Shown: positions 34,009 to 46,948, numbered from the stretch's first letter. The stretch: 64,000 nucleotides of DNA from Cloeon dipterum (GCF_949628265.1 NC_088789.1:30311883-30375882), one strand, 5' to 3'. The notes: generated by a model from the sequence alone, not told the origin. Numbers and translations: made by a program.

Positions 34009-35335
34009 CTAAAATGGGTCAATTTGACAAGGAAAAAACTTGTCAAATTGACGATGACTGCGTTTTAACAAGCTTTAAACTCGTCACGGTTTTAAGCTCT
34101 TGACTAGCTAAAAGCTTGTCAGAGCATACTGTCACTGACTAGCTTAAAACTAGTTAAAACGGGGTCATCGTCAATTTGACAAGCTTAAACCGTGTCACTG
34201 CTGGCCTGCCGCCGCTGAACGCTGGCCGCCGTGGCGTACGCTGGACGCTGGCTTGCAACCCCGTGACCGCCGCGTACGCTGGCCTGTCACCCCACGGCCG
34301 CTTTACGCAGGCCACCGCACGCTGGCCGCCGCAGCTAACGCTGGATGCTTCCAATTAATGCGACGGCTGCCTCGTTAAAAATTTTAAACGTCAATTTGAC
34401 AAGGAAAAACTTGTCAAATTGACAAGCCTGCCGCTGCTGGCCGCCTTCGCTGCGGCCACGCCACTACCGCTCGCTGCCCCCCGGTGTTGGCCGCCTCCTC
34501 CGCGGCCGCTCCCGATGTTGGCCACTACCGCTGGCCAGCCGCTCATACGTTCGCCGCATCCCTGGTGCTGGCCGCCTCCGCTGCGGCCGCTCCTGGTGGT
34601 GGCCACTACCTCTGACCGGCCGCCCCTATAAGTTACGCTGCCTCCGGCGTGGCCATCCAATCGCTCGCTGCCCCCGGTGTGTTCGCCGCACGACATTGCT
34701 TTATGTTATTTATCCCAATTAAATAAAAATAAATGCGGTGTGTGGAACATTATACGTCTTACCTTTTTTGGTTTAATCCAGCACCAGAGGGACCACGAAC
34801 ACCAAATTTCGCACAATTTGGAGATTTAATGTGCATATTCCTCAAAGCGTCCGACCTCGAGCGGGAATATGCACAAAAAAATCAAATGCATCGCACTGCT
34901 TTCCCGGATAAAACTGGACGCACGTCGTTAATGACCGTTGGTGTTGTTCAAAGTCTGAGATTGGAAGCTCACGCGAGATTGACGGTTCGCCTGCGTCTTC
35001 GCACGGATAAAACCTCTTGCTGCAACACGTTAGAACCGTGTCAAAGCGCTTTTACAAGTTTTGACCATGTCATTTTGAGCAGGATATTTTTGAAATGGAT
35101 AAAGCCTCTCATTGCGACACGTTTGAACCGTGTCATCGCGTATTGACAAGTTTTAACTATGTCATTTTAAGCAGGATGTTTCGACATTTGATAAAACCTC
35201 TCATTACAACACGTTCTAACCATGTCATCGCACTTTGACAAGTTTTATCCTAGCCGTGACAAGGTTTAACCTCGTCACTACGTCGCTGTACAGCTTTTTC
35301 CTTGTCAGCTTGACTCATTTTAGATACAGTGTAGA
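34009..35335. mobile_element. Element B, copy 2, both ends present (about 1.33 kb)
   Basis: Inverted ends ACACTGTATCTAAAATGGGTCA and its complement (TGACTCATTTTAGATACAGTGT). Inside are repeated inverted words around TTGACAAG/CTTGTCAA, a GC-rich core of GCTGGCCGCC-type units (34195-34690), and a right part with a tandem repeat of about 92 bases (35060-35145 and 35146-35238; CATGTCATTTTGAGCAGGAT, AAGCCTCTCATTGCGACACG). Copy 1 has only one such unit and lacks about 75 bases of the GC core. No transposase frame is seen. Confidence 0.75.
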
Positions 35336-35439
35336 TTTGATTTGTTTTATTATGAATAATATACAACCGCTTGATAATATGATGTTTCAAAAGAGAAATG
35401 AAAAGGTAAACCGTCTTTTTTAATGTACAACTGCGCTTT

Positions 35440-36937
35440 TAGGAAATGCTATAGGAAATTCGCGCGTCAAATTTCACTATCTTGGTGCCATTCAGAAGGC
35501 GGAGCTCTAGTTTGTTCCTCAATAACGAAGGTTGCGCTGCAGTTATTAATCCTATGTGTGGTGTGGTGGGCTTTTAAAAATAAAAGTGACGATCTACTAT
35601 CTAACCAACTGATTGAATTTTCAAATAATATTGAAAATGAAGTGGTATAGGTACATAAATTAAATTCCTGGAGATTGAATTTGTATTGCACACTACATTT
35701 AGGCCGTTTTTATTAAAATTTTGAACTGTCTTTTAATCAATTTACTGTCGCAATCTGTTTGCATTTTTGATGCTGTAATAGGCATGCGCCATACCACCTG
35801 TTGCATGGCTGCTAAAGAGGGTGAGATCAGGAGATAAAGAATTTATAAACAATATCTGGCTTAAACCAAAGATATAAGGTTGCAATTATTAGCATTTAAA
35901 ACGTTTTAACTGGTTGATAATTGTTAAAAGGTAATTTCATTACCAAGATGCAGGCTTTTGAGTTTAAGTACATATTTTCTCTTTTTCTCCTCATCTCACA
36001 CTTCACAATTCATCTGCTGGACCAGCTGGGAGGTCTCTTTCATCTCCCTCTCTCTTGCTCGCTTGGTGCAGCGGCTGCAGCTGCGGCTCAGTTCAGTGCT
36101 ACTCTAAGCCTAGAGCAGTGAGCACGTAGCCCCGCATACTCTCCTCAATTTCTCGCCTGAAGCAGCGTCAGTTATCCGTAAGTCGCTAAGTAAGTCGTAT
36201 TTTATATACATGTCTGGAATAGTCGGCCTGAAATTCCATATTTAATACCCATTCCCCATTCCTGCCACTAAAACCTCGTGCTGTTGGCTCGAATTGCCTC
36301 TATTCAAAGAATATAGCCCCTATTTTGCCCAGGCACTTTTACTGACGCAAATATAAAAATGAATTCCTTCTCTTGTACAGTTTTCTCGATTAACTTTTAG
36401 ACCGATGTACAGAGATATACTTTTTGAAGTACGAAACAGATAAAATTTTCGAAATAATCGCGAAAACACATATCGTAATGCAGCAAACAAAGATTGCTAA
36501 ACGCTGAATAGCTGCTTTTAGAAATACGATGGATTTTAGACAAAGGAAGTGTTAATATGACACAAATTATTGCGTATTGAAGAATTAATCTACAGATGTC
36601 TAAGATCACGTTGTTGAAGTTATATTTTTAATTTAAGAGTAAATAAATACTGAAAAATTTCTTCTCTTTGTCGCACACGCCACTGCGGGGACAGTGTTAT
36701 TGACAACAGCTGACAATGAAAACACGGGACTCGGTTTTACAGACAATGCATATAAGAATCTTTTTTACAAAAATAAAGCTCTAGACAGCATAAACTTTCA
36801 AAAAATGTTTTGCACAATTCTTCCAGCATTCAATTAGTGTCAAAAGCAGGAAAAAATGAAAGAATAAATCTATGCTATACTGCGGTAAATAAAAATTAAT
36901 TCTTTCTTTTTTTGTTTGCAGCCACGACTAAGCAATG
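35440..36937 (+). promoter_or_regulatory. 5' region of ankyrin gene A3 (duplicated unit)
   Basis: Same order as the A2 unit: AGGAAATGCTATAGG, TAGGCATGCGCCATACCACC, a non-coding exon-like stretch with GTAAGT at 36178, a diverged repeat V piece, then the acceptor near 36921. No LINE, T or LTR-like insert is present, so A3 shows the least interrupted state. Confidence 0.6.
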
Positions 36938-38765
36938 ATGAGCAGCCAAATGGAGAAGAGAACTGTAACAAATACCGAAAGTACGAGCGGTGGGCTATAA
37001 TCCTTAGAAATTTGAACTCGATTTTACAAATTCTTTTCTCAGGTGTACTCATAAATAACACAAAAAATCCTCCAAAGATGGAAATGAAGTTGGCTGAAGA
37101 GCAAACAGAAATGCTAGAGACCAAACTTGACTACGTCAAAGCGGAGGAAAAGGAGAAGGAAACTGCAGCAAATACCGGAAGTACCAACGGTGAGTTATAA
37201 TCCTTAGAAATTTGAACTTGTTTCCACAAATTCTTTTCTCAGGACTAGAGAATGAGCCGAAAAATCCTCCAAAGATGGAAAAGGAATTGACTAAACAGCC
37301 AAATGATATATTAAAGGCCAAGGTGGACTATGTCAAAGCGAAAAGAGGCAACCTTCCGGCTCTGCACTTTGCAGCCTATATGACGGATGTTGAGGTTTGC
37401 CGTCATCTCGTTGAACAGGAGGGTGCCGATATAAATGAATTAAGCAGTAAATATGGCGCTACTGCTCTGCACTACGCCGCCATGAACGGACATCGCGGAG
37501 AAGATGTGATCGACTACTTCCTTGAGAAGGGATGTGACCTCGAAAAAACAGATAGTAATGAAAATAAGCCTGTATTTTGCGCCCTCAAAGCCGGAAATTT
37601 TGAGCTTGCAATCAAACTGTTCCACCTATCACAAGATCGTCGAAACCTTGAGAGTAGAACGAGCTTGCTATGCTTTTCTCTGGAGATGAACAACTTGGAA
37701 TTCGCTAAATACGTCTCTAAGTTCGATGAGATTCTATGCAAGGATCCAGATTATGATCTTCAAGTTATTCTGACAGCATGCAAGTATGGAAATTTAGCGA
37801 TCTGCAAGTGGCTGCATGAAAAGGTCAAAATACACCGTACTTGGTTTTGGGGAGACACATTGAAAAACAAAATTCTTTGCCATGCAGCTTCGAACAGATA
37901 CTACGCAAGAGATATCCTTCAATATCTGTTCTCAAGATTCAAATCCTCCACTGATGAAAAAAGAAATGCCTATGGGAACGCTCTTGTGGCAGTATTTCAA
38001 AGAAATACTTTCAATCCTGTAAGGGCAGAAGAGTTTCTTCAGTTGTTACGTTGTAATGTTAGGTTCAAAATATCAGGATTTACTTTGATGCATTACGCCG
38101 TGACAAGCAGTCTAGCCGCAGTGCAGTTTGTGTACGGAAAGGACATAAGCCTGATCGACGAGGTCAGTGACGATGGTGCTACTGTTCTCCATCTCGCAGC
38201 AATGTTGGGAAACGTGGACATATGCATGTGGCTGATCAATCACGGACAAGACATCTACGCTGTGAACAAAAACAATTTTGGAACTTTCCTCCATTACGCT
38301 GCTCAGAACGTGAGCTACGGGGCCGTGATCATTAAAAAATTTGGACCCAAAGTGCTCAAATTCGTGAACCGAGTCGACGAATATTCCTACACTCCCCTTC
38401 ATTACGCCCTGGTCAACAAAAATAATGCAACTGAAATCGCTAGAACTTTGATAACTTTTTGCGCCGATTTGAGCGTGAAACGAGAAGGAAACAACTTCCT
38501 TCACTTTTGTATCGCTCAGGGCAATTTGGAATGTGCCAAACTCATACACGCCAAGAATTCAAACTTGATCAAGAAAAAGGGTGAAGGAGGAAAAACCACA
38601 CTGCACATTGCTGCTGACAACTTCAATGAAGAAATCTGCGCATGGCTGGTGAAAGAGGGGTGTGATCCCCGAGAATTGACCGTCGGAGAAAAATCTGTGC
38701 TAGAATCTACTTGCAGTGCGGACGCCAAGAAGTTTTTCCAATCGGTGATCACAACCAAGAAATAG
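36938..38765 (+). CDS. Ankyrin-repeat protein A3, subfamily I (573 aa)
   Basis: Coding exons 36938-36989, 37043-37189 and 37243-38765; an extra in-frame ATG at 36935 gives MMSSQ. It has the duplicated N-terminal exon and about ten ankyrin or ankyrin-like repeats as in A1 (LPALHFAAYMTD, TALHYAAMNGHR, TVLHLAAMLGN, TFLHYAAQNVS, TPLHYALVNKN, TTLHIAADNFN). The C-terminal block (CIAQGN, VKEGCDPRELTV) is shared with A2 only. Frame complete; the end and 3' flank are nearly the same as in the other three. Confidence 0.9.
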
Positions 38766-40225
38766 ACATATTTTCAAGAGTCAAATCATTGAATTAAACG
38801 TAGCATTCTGTATACTAAAATTCGCTGTACAAAATTAAAAGAGTTTTCCGCAAGATTAAAATCCGTCTTTGATTCCACTTTCACTGAAGAAACCGATAAT
38901 TACCTTATTCTGTCAGTATCAGTATAGAATGTTCCCCAGAAAAAAATACCATTCCTAAAAGGATATTTACTATTAATACTTTTAGAATATGGCACAACTC
39001 TTGTGCTTTATTTTTTTTTTTGCTCTTTTGATGGTCATGCTTGGAAGAACGGATACGAGCCAATTTCAAAATTTCAAACTAACTTATTGCCACGAAACTG
39101 TCATTCTGAAAATTTTCTTGCACATAATTTCACGGACATCAATGTGACTGTGTTTATTGTTTATTATTTATTCACACCGTAAAATTTACATACATGTTAA
39201 TAACAGTTTGTCAAAAAATTTAAAAAACATATATAGTGAAAAAAGGCACCATTCCTGACAAACTTCTCGCCAAAACTCTACCCGGGAGGGCAGAACGGAA
39301 TGGGCCTGGAATGTACCTAATTAAATTAAAGGGGTCTGTCACCGTGAAAAATCGATTTCTGGGAAACGGTCGTGTGTATTCCTGTATGGTACTAATAACA
39401 GTATAAATTTAAACTCATTTTAAATTCAATAATATTGTTCGCTTAACAATAATTGTCTCCCAATAGTACCACAAGTGATTTCAATTAAATTGCCAAACAC
39501 TCTAATAATATTATTTAAAATACAAAGTAATCTCATTGAGGACCAAAACATATTTATACTATTAAGTCCTCAATGTCCTTTGATTCAAAAATATTTTCGA
39601 TACAGGATAATGTTGTTCATTTGTTAATCTATTTTATACTCGATTACCGTCAGCAATGTTTTCCATTGGGCGAAACCCCGCTTGCCACTATATAACCGTG
39701 GACCAAATGGCACACTCGAGTCACTTGAGAGTTAATTTTCCACGCGTTACCACGGGCTGGTGTGGAAGACGTCCGCAGATATTCTTCTTTAATTGGCAGA
39801 GTGAGTGGTGAGAAACTTATAGTTAACTGAGCTTATCAATTCTTCTTATCAAATTCAATTTTGTAAATTAAAGCGAGAACTGTGCATGCGTCTGAGTGGG
39901 CTTTAACTTCTTTGTCAGATCCGTAATTCTTCGGTTCATTCAATTCTCTCCTTTATTTTTGGTATTTCTTTCTCCCCCAATGGCTCTGCTGCTTGGAATA
40001 CAAGCGTCTCAAGGCACAGACTGAATTTAAAAAATAAAACAGCGACGGACTTGCCATATATATCATAAATCTATTAAAATGTTACTTGGTAGAGACAAAT
40101 GAGTACGGTATCCAGCATTCAAAGAGTGTCAAAAGCAGAAAAAATTAAAGAATAAATATTTGCGACACTGCGGTGAATCAAAAATAATTCTTTCGTGTTT
40201 TGTTTGCAGTCACGACTAAGCAAAG
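38766..40225 (+). promoter_or_regulatory. A3-A4 spacer with TATA-type promoter of A4
   Basis: After the shared A3 3' flank the sequence becomes unrelated to the A1-A3 5' unit. CTATATAA at 39688-39695 is followed about 25-30 bases later by a likely start region and a non-coding exon ending GGCAGA with GTGAGT at 39801; the acceptor TTTGCAG lies at about 40209. So A4 seems to use a different, TATA-containing promoter from A1-A3. A small family C-like fragment (GCGAGAACTGTGCATGCGTC) lies at about 39872-39928. Confidence 0.5.
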
Positions 40226-41856
40226 ATGAGCAGCAAAAAGGACATGAGAACTGTAACAAATACCGGAAGTACCAACGGTGAGTTATAACCCATAGCAATT
40301 TGAACTTGTTATCATAAGTCCTTATATCAGGAGTTCTCAATAACACCCCAAAAAACCCTCCAAAGATGGAAATGAAATTGGCTGAAGAGCAAAAAGAAGA
40401 GCTAAATACCAAACTTGACTACGTCAAAGCGAACAGAGGCAAGCTCCCCGCTCTGCACTTCGCGGCCATGGTGTTGGATGTTGACGTTTGCCGTTACCTC
40501 GTTGAACAGGAGGGTGCTGATGTAAATAAAAAAGGCAGTAGATATGGCGCTACTGCTCTGCACTTCGCAGCCTTGAACAAAACCCATGGAGATGCTCTGA
40601 TCGACTACCTCATTGAAAAAGGAAGCAATCGTAAAGAAAGAGATAAAGATGATCAATGGCCTTTCGATTATGCCCTGAAAGTTAGAAATTTCAAGCTTGC
40701 AACAAAATTGTACTACCTATCACCATGTTGTGAAACTTTTAAATTAATGAAGAGCTTGCTACGTTATTCTCTAAAGGTGAAAAACTTAGAATCCGCTAAA
40801 GACGTCTCTATGAACGATAAGAAGTTGGGCAAGGATGATGAATATGATATTAACATTATTCTGAAAGCATGCAAGATTGCCGATTTAAGGACCTGCAGAT
40901 TGATGCTTGAAGAGTTCAAAATTCACGTCAGGTGGCTATCGAGAGACACATGGAAAGTCAAATTTCTTTGCCATGCAGCTGCGAACAGAAACCATGCAAG
41001 AGAAATCCTTCAATATCTGTTCTCAATGTTCCAAATCTCCACTGATGATCAAAGATATGCCTATGGGAATGCTCTTGTGGCAGTACTTGAAAGCGTACCT
41101 TTCAATCCTGCAAGTGCAGAAGAGTTTCTTGAGTTGTTAGGCTGTAATATTAGGTTCAAAATATCAGGATATACTTTCATGCATTACGCCGTGACAGGCA
41201 GTCTAGCCGCAGTGAAATTTGTGCACGGAAAGGACAGAAGTCTGATCGACGAGGTCAGTGACAATGGTGCCACAGTTCTCCATCTCGCAGCAGCTTTGGG
41301 AAACGTGGAAATTTGCGAGTGGCTGATCGAACACGGACAAGACATCTACGCTGTGAACAAAAACAATCATGGAAGTTTCCTCCATTACGCTGCTCAGAAC
41401 GTGAGAAACGGAGACTTGATCATTCAAAAATATGTACACATGCTGCTCGACTTCGTGAATTACTTCGACGATAATTACTACACTCCTCTTCATTGGGCCC
41501 TGGTCAACAAAAAAAATGCAATTTATAATGCTAGAACTTTGCTAGACTATGGCGCTTCTTTGTGCGTGAAAAGAAATGAAAACAACTTCCTTCACTTTTG
41601 TATCGTTAAGGGCAAGTTGGGATGTGCCAAACTCATACACGCCGAGAGGATAAAATTGATCAAGGAAAAGGGTGAAGGAGGAAAAACCACTCTTCACATT
41701 GCTGCCGACCACTTCAATGAAGAAATCTGCGCATGGCTGTTAAGTGTTGGTGCCGATCCTCAAGAAACTACTGTTGGAGGAAAATCCGTGCTAGAATCCA
41801 CTTGCAGTGCAGACGCCAAGAAGTTTTTCCAATCGGTGATCACAACCAAGAAATAG
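40226..41856 (+). CDS. Ankyrin-repeat protein A4, subfamily I, single N-terminal exon form (525 aa)
   Basis: Two coding exons, 40226-40277 and 40331-41856, joined in phase 1. MSSKKDMRTV leads into NPPKMEMKLAEEQKEELNT and LDYVKANRGKLPALHF, so the N-terminal exon pair found in A1-A3 is present once. The repeats diverge from A1-A3 in the first half (VLDVDVCRYLVEQEG, LATKLYYLSPCC) and are closer in the second half (TVLHLAAALGN, SFLHYAAQNVR, TPLHWALVNKK). The last about 60 residues are almost the same as A1 (AADHFNEEICAWLLSVGADP). This is probably the ancestral gene structure of the subfamily. Frame complete. Confidence 0.9.
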
Positions 41857-42291
41857 ACATATTTTCAAGAGTCAAATCATTGAATTAAATGTGGCATTCT
41901 GTGTACTAAAATTCGCTTTACAAAATTAAAAGTGTTTTCCGCAGGATGAAAATCTGTGTTTCTTTCAGCGCTGAAGCCAAAAAATATTTTCTGCTGTGAT
42001 AGTAGTGAATGTTTAAAGGAAACTCATTAAACATAGGGAAAGATAGAGACGCAGATCTGCGCAGGGCGAAAGCGTGTTGGTCCGCATATCAGCGCGACTC
42101 TCAAGACTATCATCTCAATCATCTGTTAGCAGAAGATCAAGAGCCGGTGTCATAATCTTTGTTATGTCTGCATCGCGTGCGCTATCTGTTGGCGGCTTAG
42201 AACATTAAGGGCTATTTGGTATAATTTTTGGGATTTTTATATCTTATATGGGTTGTTAAATTAAACTTTTATGTGTTTCACACTTTTTTGG
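41857..42291. other. Spacer between convergent A4 and A5
   Basis: Begins with the conserved subfamily I 3' flank; 42036-42110 matches a segment downstream of A2 (33471-33545). Nothing else recognisable. Confidence 0.45.
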
Positions 42292-43817
42292 TTAAAATAT
42301 AAATAAATTTGATGCAAAATAAATAAAACGTACATTGTTTAGGGCCAATTTTTTTACGGCTATCGAACGCAGCCATTCTTTTATTTCAACATTTTTATAT
42401 ATGGTGCCGATGTGTATAGCAGTTCTCATGTTTCCACCCTCCAGCAGCTGGTGCTTGTACCTGGCGTACACAAACTTGGCGCCCTCTAGGAAATTAATCC
42501 CCAAGCAGTAGATCAGTAAATTGACAAAGCCCCTGAATTTCACCTTGGGATCTGCACCAATCCCGAGCAACGCCATTGCAGCGTCAAGGTTTGTATTCCT
42601 CATGGCCGCTTGAAGTGGAAAAAGTGGAGGGTCGTATATTCTGATGGGCACATTTACATACGGACGCACTATTTGAGCTAAAATAGTAATGAGATATGCA
42701 CCTTTCATCTGCCGCAGCAAAAGAGAGTTGAGAAAGGCTGGCATATGAGCCACCATGTCAGGGTCATTGAGACGGTCAACCAGCCACGCGTAAATTCCCC
42801 AGTTCCACGCGCCAGTCAGTAAGGTGTCCACGCTAATCCCTGTTCCCGTCAGGTTGTAAACGAACTGAATGGCCCGTATTGGACCTTTCGCCACGCAGTG
42901 GTCAAGGAGTGTTTTTCCTTCGATTATCACATTATTCAAGTTGGCACCACGCTCAACAAACATTTTGACGACTTCAAAGTTCACCAATTCTAACGAGTCA
43001 CTGGACATGACACGAACAAGAAGATCCGTCGATTCTTTCCTTGTCACGCCATTCTTGATGTGGTCCGAAAACATGAATCTGGCGATTTCCTCGCCATATT
43101 TCGCGTTGAGTGCGGCGTACCGAAGAATTTCAAGTTGCCATTCTTTGCTCTTGACCAAATTTTCGTCGATTCTGCTGGCGATCTCGACAATCCATTTAAA
43201 TTTTTCAATATTGGCGGTACATGCCGCATCATACGAAATGCTCTCATCGAATTCATCCTTGCCATTCACTCTGAACACTGACGGATCCATCTCAAAGGCA
43301 TATTTCAACAAATCTAGATCTTCATGAATGCAATGCGAAATAAAACTTTTCTGCGATTCAAATGCGTTGAACAGCTTGATTGCAAACTCAAAGTTCCTCT
43401 GGCGGAGAGCTATTATAACTGCATCAAGACCAAAATTATTTCTCCTTTCCATTTCGGCACCGTGATACGCGAAGAAATCGATCAATTGCAATCCGTTCTC
43501 GCAGGAGTTCTTGGCGGCACAATGATACACGTCGTTGCCATTTTTGTCCGTCACGTTGACGTCTGCGCCTTGATTCAGCACGAGTTCCTAGCAAACCTCT
43601 AAATCTCCGAATTCTGCAGCAGCCAGAATCGCAGGAATGGAACCTCTGCATTCGTTGACGAATTCCAATTTTTCTTCAAGAGATGCTTTTGGGTACAATT
43701 CCAGTTCCTCGCTTGACTCGAATTCCTCTACAAAAGGAAAATTCCTAAAATTCCAATTCTGGGCATTACCCGACATTACTTACGGTCATTGTTGCTCTCT
43801 CTTGGGAAATCACCCAT
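42292..43817 (-). pseudogene. Ankyrin-repeat gene A5, subfamily II, with one in-frame stop
   Basis: Minus-strand exons 43784-43817 and 42292-43727, joined in phase 1; the coding frame is open for 490 codons except for a TAG at codon 58 (43588-43590), where A6 has CGG (Arg) in the phrase GDLEVC-ELVLN. The first about 120 residues and the 5' flank are almost the same as A6 (GADVNVTDKNGNDVYHCAAK). The later part is its own (TLLTGAWNWGIYAWL) and ends with a longer tail, KKLALNNVRFIYFASNLFIF, not shared by A7 and A8. Either a recent pseudogene, a read-through gene, or a sequencing error at one base; downstream ATGs could still give a 429-residue protein. Confidence 0.8.
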
Positions 43818-44290
43818 TTTTAAGGAAAACCTGAAATAAGATAAAAGGAATTAGATCCACAAATGCAAAAAGATACACACAATAAAGGGACAGACTAAAA
43901 TATTTTAGCAGGTTTAATTGTATTTGTACATCTTTAGAAATCCCCCTGACCTGCTTAATAAATGCCACAAGATTCTTAAAAAAGTTTACAATTCGACTCT
44001 GAAGGAATTCAGTACAAAAATTAAATAATTGACTTATTCTTCAAGAAATTTTCTTTTAGGCCAAGAAAATAGAACATACCTTAATAAAATCGGTTTCACT
44101 GCAGGAGCAGCCCCCTCACTCGTGATTTCTGCTGCTTGGCTGCTGACTTCTGAATAAAACTTCCGTTAATCGAGGCAACAGCACCCTTAAAAGGTTAAGC
44201 AGCGCATGCTCCATTTCTTGTAACGGGGAGGGGACTTTTAAAACTTGGCGCGAATATCTCACGTCTTTGACTGTTGAACTCCTGCGCAAG
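43818..44290 (-). promoter_or_regulatory. A5 5' flank, inverted copy of the A6 5' flank
   Basis: Read in reverse this matches 49400-49865: GCATGCGCTGCTTAACCTTT, GGGTGCTGTTGCCTCGATTAA and TCCTTAAAAATGG. The duplication therefore includes the probable promoter and 5' UTR. Confidence 0.6.
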
Positions 44291-44432
44291 TGCGCAGCAC
44301 TTCCTGCTCTCTGTGGCCATTGAGCTCACCGGATCCAAAAGTAACAATGCCGAGAGGTCGCAGGGCCCTGACTCAGGGGCCCCAGTGGAGCTCCAAATTA
44401 GCCATTGATTAATTAATAATTTCAATTCAATT

Positions 44433-44868
44433 GACCAGTTGCATAAACCCTTAGTGTTCGAAGTCGCCAACAGATGGCGCAACTAGACTCTTTCTTTAAA
44501 AAATTTGTTTTAAGCGGTTTTAAGGCATTTCCGCTAAGATTTCAGACTCAATCTAGCTATTTTGCATTTTTTTAATTAATTTGCTTTTTTTGACGGACTG
44601 AAAACCAAAATCGGTTCAGCCATTCGCCGTAGAAACGTTGGAAAAGATTTTTTATTTCAAAAAATAGTTTTTCACGATTCTACGGCGATCGACTGAACCT
44701 ATTTTGGTTTCCAGGACGTCAAAAAATAGCAAATTAATTGAAGAATGCACAGTAGCTAGATCGAGTCTGAAATCGCAGCGGAAGTGCCTTAGAAGCGAAA
44801 GTTTACGGTGGTGCCATCTTTTGGCGGCTTCGAACACTTAGGGTTTATGCAACTGGTAAATTGAAACA
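44433..44868. mobile_element. Hairpin MITE family A, full copy (about 435 bp)
   Basis: Inverted ends ACCAGTTGCATAAACCCTTA and the complement of TAGGGTTTATGCAACTGGT. Arms of about 200 bases pair almost end to end: GTGTTCGAAG, GGCGCAAC, CTTCCGCT, CAGACTCAATCTAGC, GACTGAACC. Flanks CAATTG and AAATTG suggest a short target duplication. Non-coding. Confidence 0.85.
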
Positions 44869-46945
44869 TGTTTTTATACATGTTTCAATGCACATACCAC
44901 CTGGCTCATGTCCTTGTGACAAGTTTTATTTTATTCTTCCTGAAACGTACTGTCCCTGATAATCCAAATTATCCCTTTTACTATATGTAATTACATTTAT
45001 AAACGTTATATTGAATAATAAAAACCGAAATGGTTATAATACACAAACTAATCGATCTAAAACGATTCGGTAATTTTTTCTGGCTTTGATATATTTTCTT
45101 AAGTTACACAACTCGAAGAAAAGACACGACGATTCTTAATTTGCATGGCCTTTGATTTTCTAATTTCGACCTTGCGAGGCCTGATTAAGCTAAAAATTGC
45201 TTGGGAACCCAAGCTAAAAAGAGCCATTGAATTCTTTTTCTCCGTCATTCTTTAGCAGCTGTGAATAATGGGAATTGTGCGAAGGGTACAATTGTATAAA
45301 GCAACAAAAGATTGACAGGGCGCTGCATTCCAGAGAAGTGAAAAATATTTCTTTGTTATTTTAGGTCGCTCTACCGCCGCTTTTCAGCCCGGCCAGTGGT
45401 GGCTAGGCTATGCTGACAAAGGATCCTTTTGTGGCGACTGCATTCCAAGCAGACCCTCAGTTAAATTGTAGAGAGGGTCCACATTTTCGCTTTTGTACCA
45501 GAAAGGCAGGAATGTCTTTTATCTGGGAAATAAATAAAATAACCAGAGCCGACTGATGTGCGACCCAGACCCACCTCCAATTTCACGCGGCAGCTGTATT
45601 TTTGTACAGCAGCCACGCATTTTCTCTCCTATGCGAATATTCGAAAAACACTCAGAATTAAATTAAAATAATTGAAGCATAAGAGAAAATTTAAGGAAAA
45701 AAGTTTGCTCTGCGATTAATTAATAATTCACTGAATGATAAGTAAAAAAGGCAAATAATGCAAGCGATCAAGTCGCTGAAAAAGTTTTCCAGTGACGAAA
45801 ATTGTTGCTCAACAAAATATACTTGGCTGCAGAGGCGAGAGAAATTTCATCTGACAAAAAAGGTTATCGTTTGGATGGAATTTCCATTGTGTAACTTAAC
45901 AAAAGCCCAGAAATATTTTTCAAGGCAGCGCAACGTGAGCGGGCCTGTTTATAGGAGAGGAGAGAAATATTAATGGTTGTTTTTCTCACGTGGTGGAATA
46001 GCAGGAAAGCTTCAAAAGTGGTCTCGTCGTGTTAAATTAATGTGTAGAAAGTGCATTTAATTTAATTTTATACGCAGATGATTAGGAGTGCATGCCTGCG
46101 AAGCCGACCAACAATCTCTTTGAATTAATAACTATTAATTTAATTCAGAGGGATAAATAATATTGTTGGCAAGAGTTTAAACGCTTTTAAGCGTGCTGAA
46201 ATAATTAATTGTCAATAAAATCAAATAAATTAGGGGGCATGAAAATTCACGCAATTAATAAAATTTTATTTTCTCACGCTAGCGCCGCACTTGGACCTTG
46301 GACGATGTAATTAATTTTACTTTTAAAACTTAAACTGGCATAAGTTTGACTATCAAACATTTGAAAGAAATAATAACAAATTTGTTGTTAAAGAAACCCA
46401 GCAAAAAAAATATTAAAAATGAGGAGAAGCGCCGCGCGAGCACAGCTGATTGTGAATCTCGCCCGTGTCAGCTGAAATGGATGTGAGAGAGATTTGACAC
46501 GAAACGGGAGAGAGAAAAGTCGCTTGCATGAGCTGGACCTAGGTGGCGCAGCACAACCACCAAATTAAAACCCTTATTTATTTCAATAAAAATTGCCAAT
46601 AATGCAAACAATTTATTTTTGCTATTTAATATTCTTAAATCAAGTTTGAGCTTCGTTCTAAAATTTGTTTCAAACCAATACGATACTCTCAACTGTAGTT
46701 ATAGCTATTTTTATTATTTTACTCTGACGCAAAGACATCAAAACTCATACATTACATACATGGTTGCTGTCGCATTACGTTAGGCTGAACGTATTACGCA
46801 ATAATTCGATCGGAACTTCCTTAAATGGTTATCATCAAGAAGGCATAAAGAGGTAAATAGTTGTTAATTGATTTTCTGTAGGAGGAATTTTTAGATTAAT
46901 GATAAAAATCCCCCAGCGAGATCATATAAACACCACGCAGGATGA
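44869..46945. other. Gene-free interval
   Basis: AT-rich sequence with no splice-supported frame, no repeat shared with the rest of the window, and no recognisable RNA gene. Confidence 0.5.
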
Positions 46946-46948
46946 GAG

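Noticed and set aside
35423-35650. 75-residue frame in the duplicated ankyrin 5' unit
   Set aside because: The equivalent frames in the A1 and A2 units are not kept, so it is non-coding flank.
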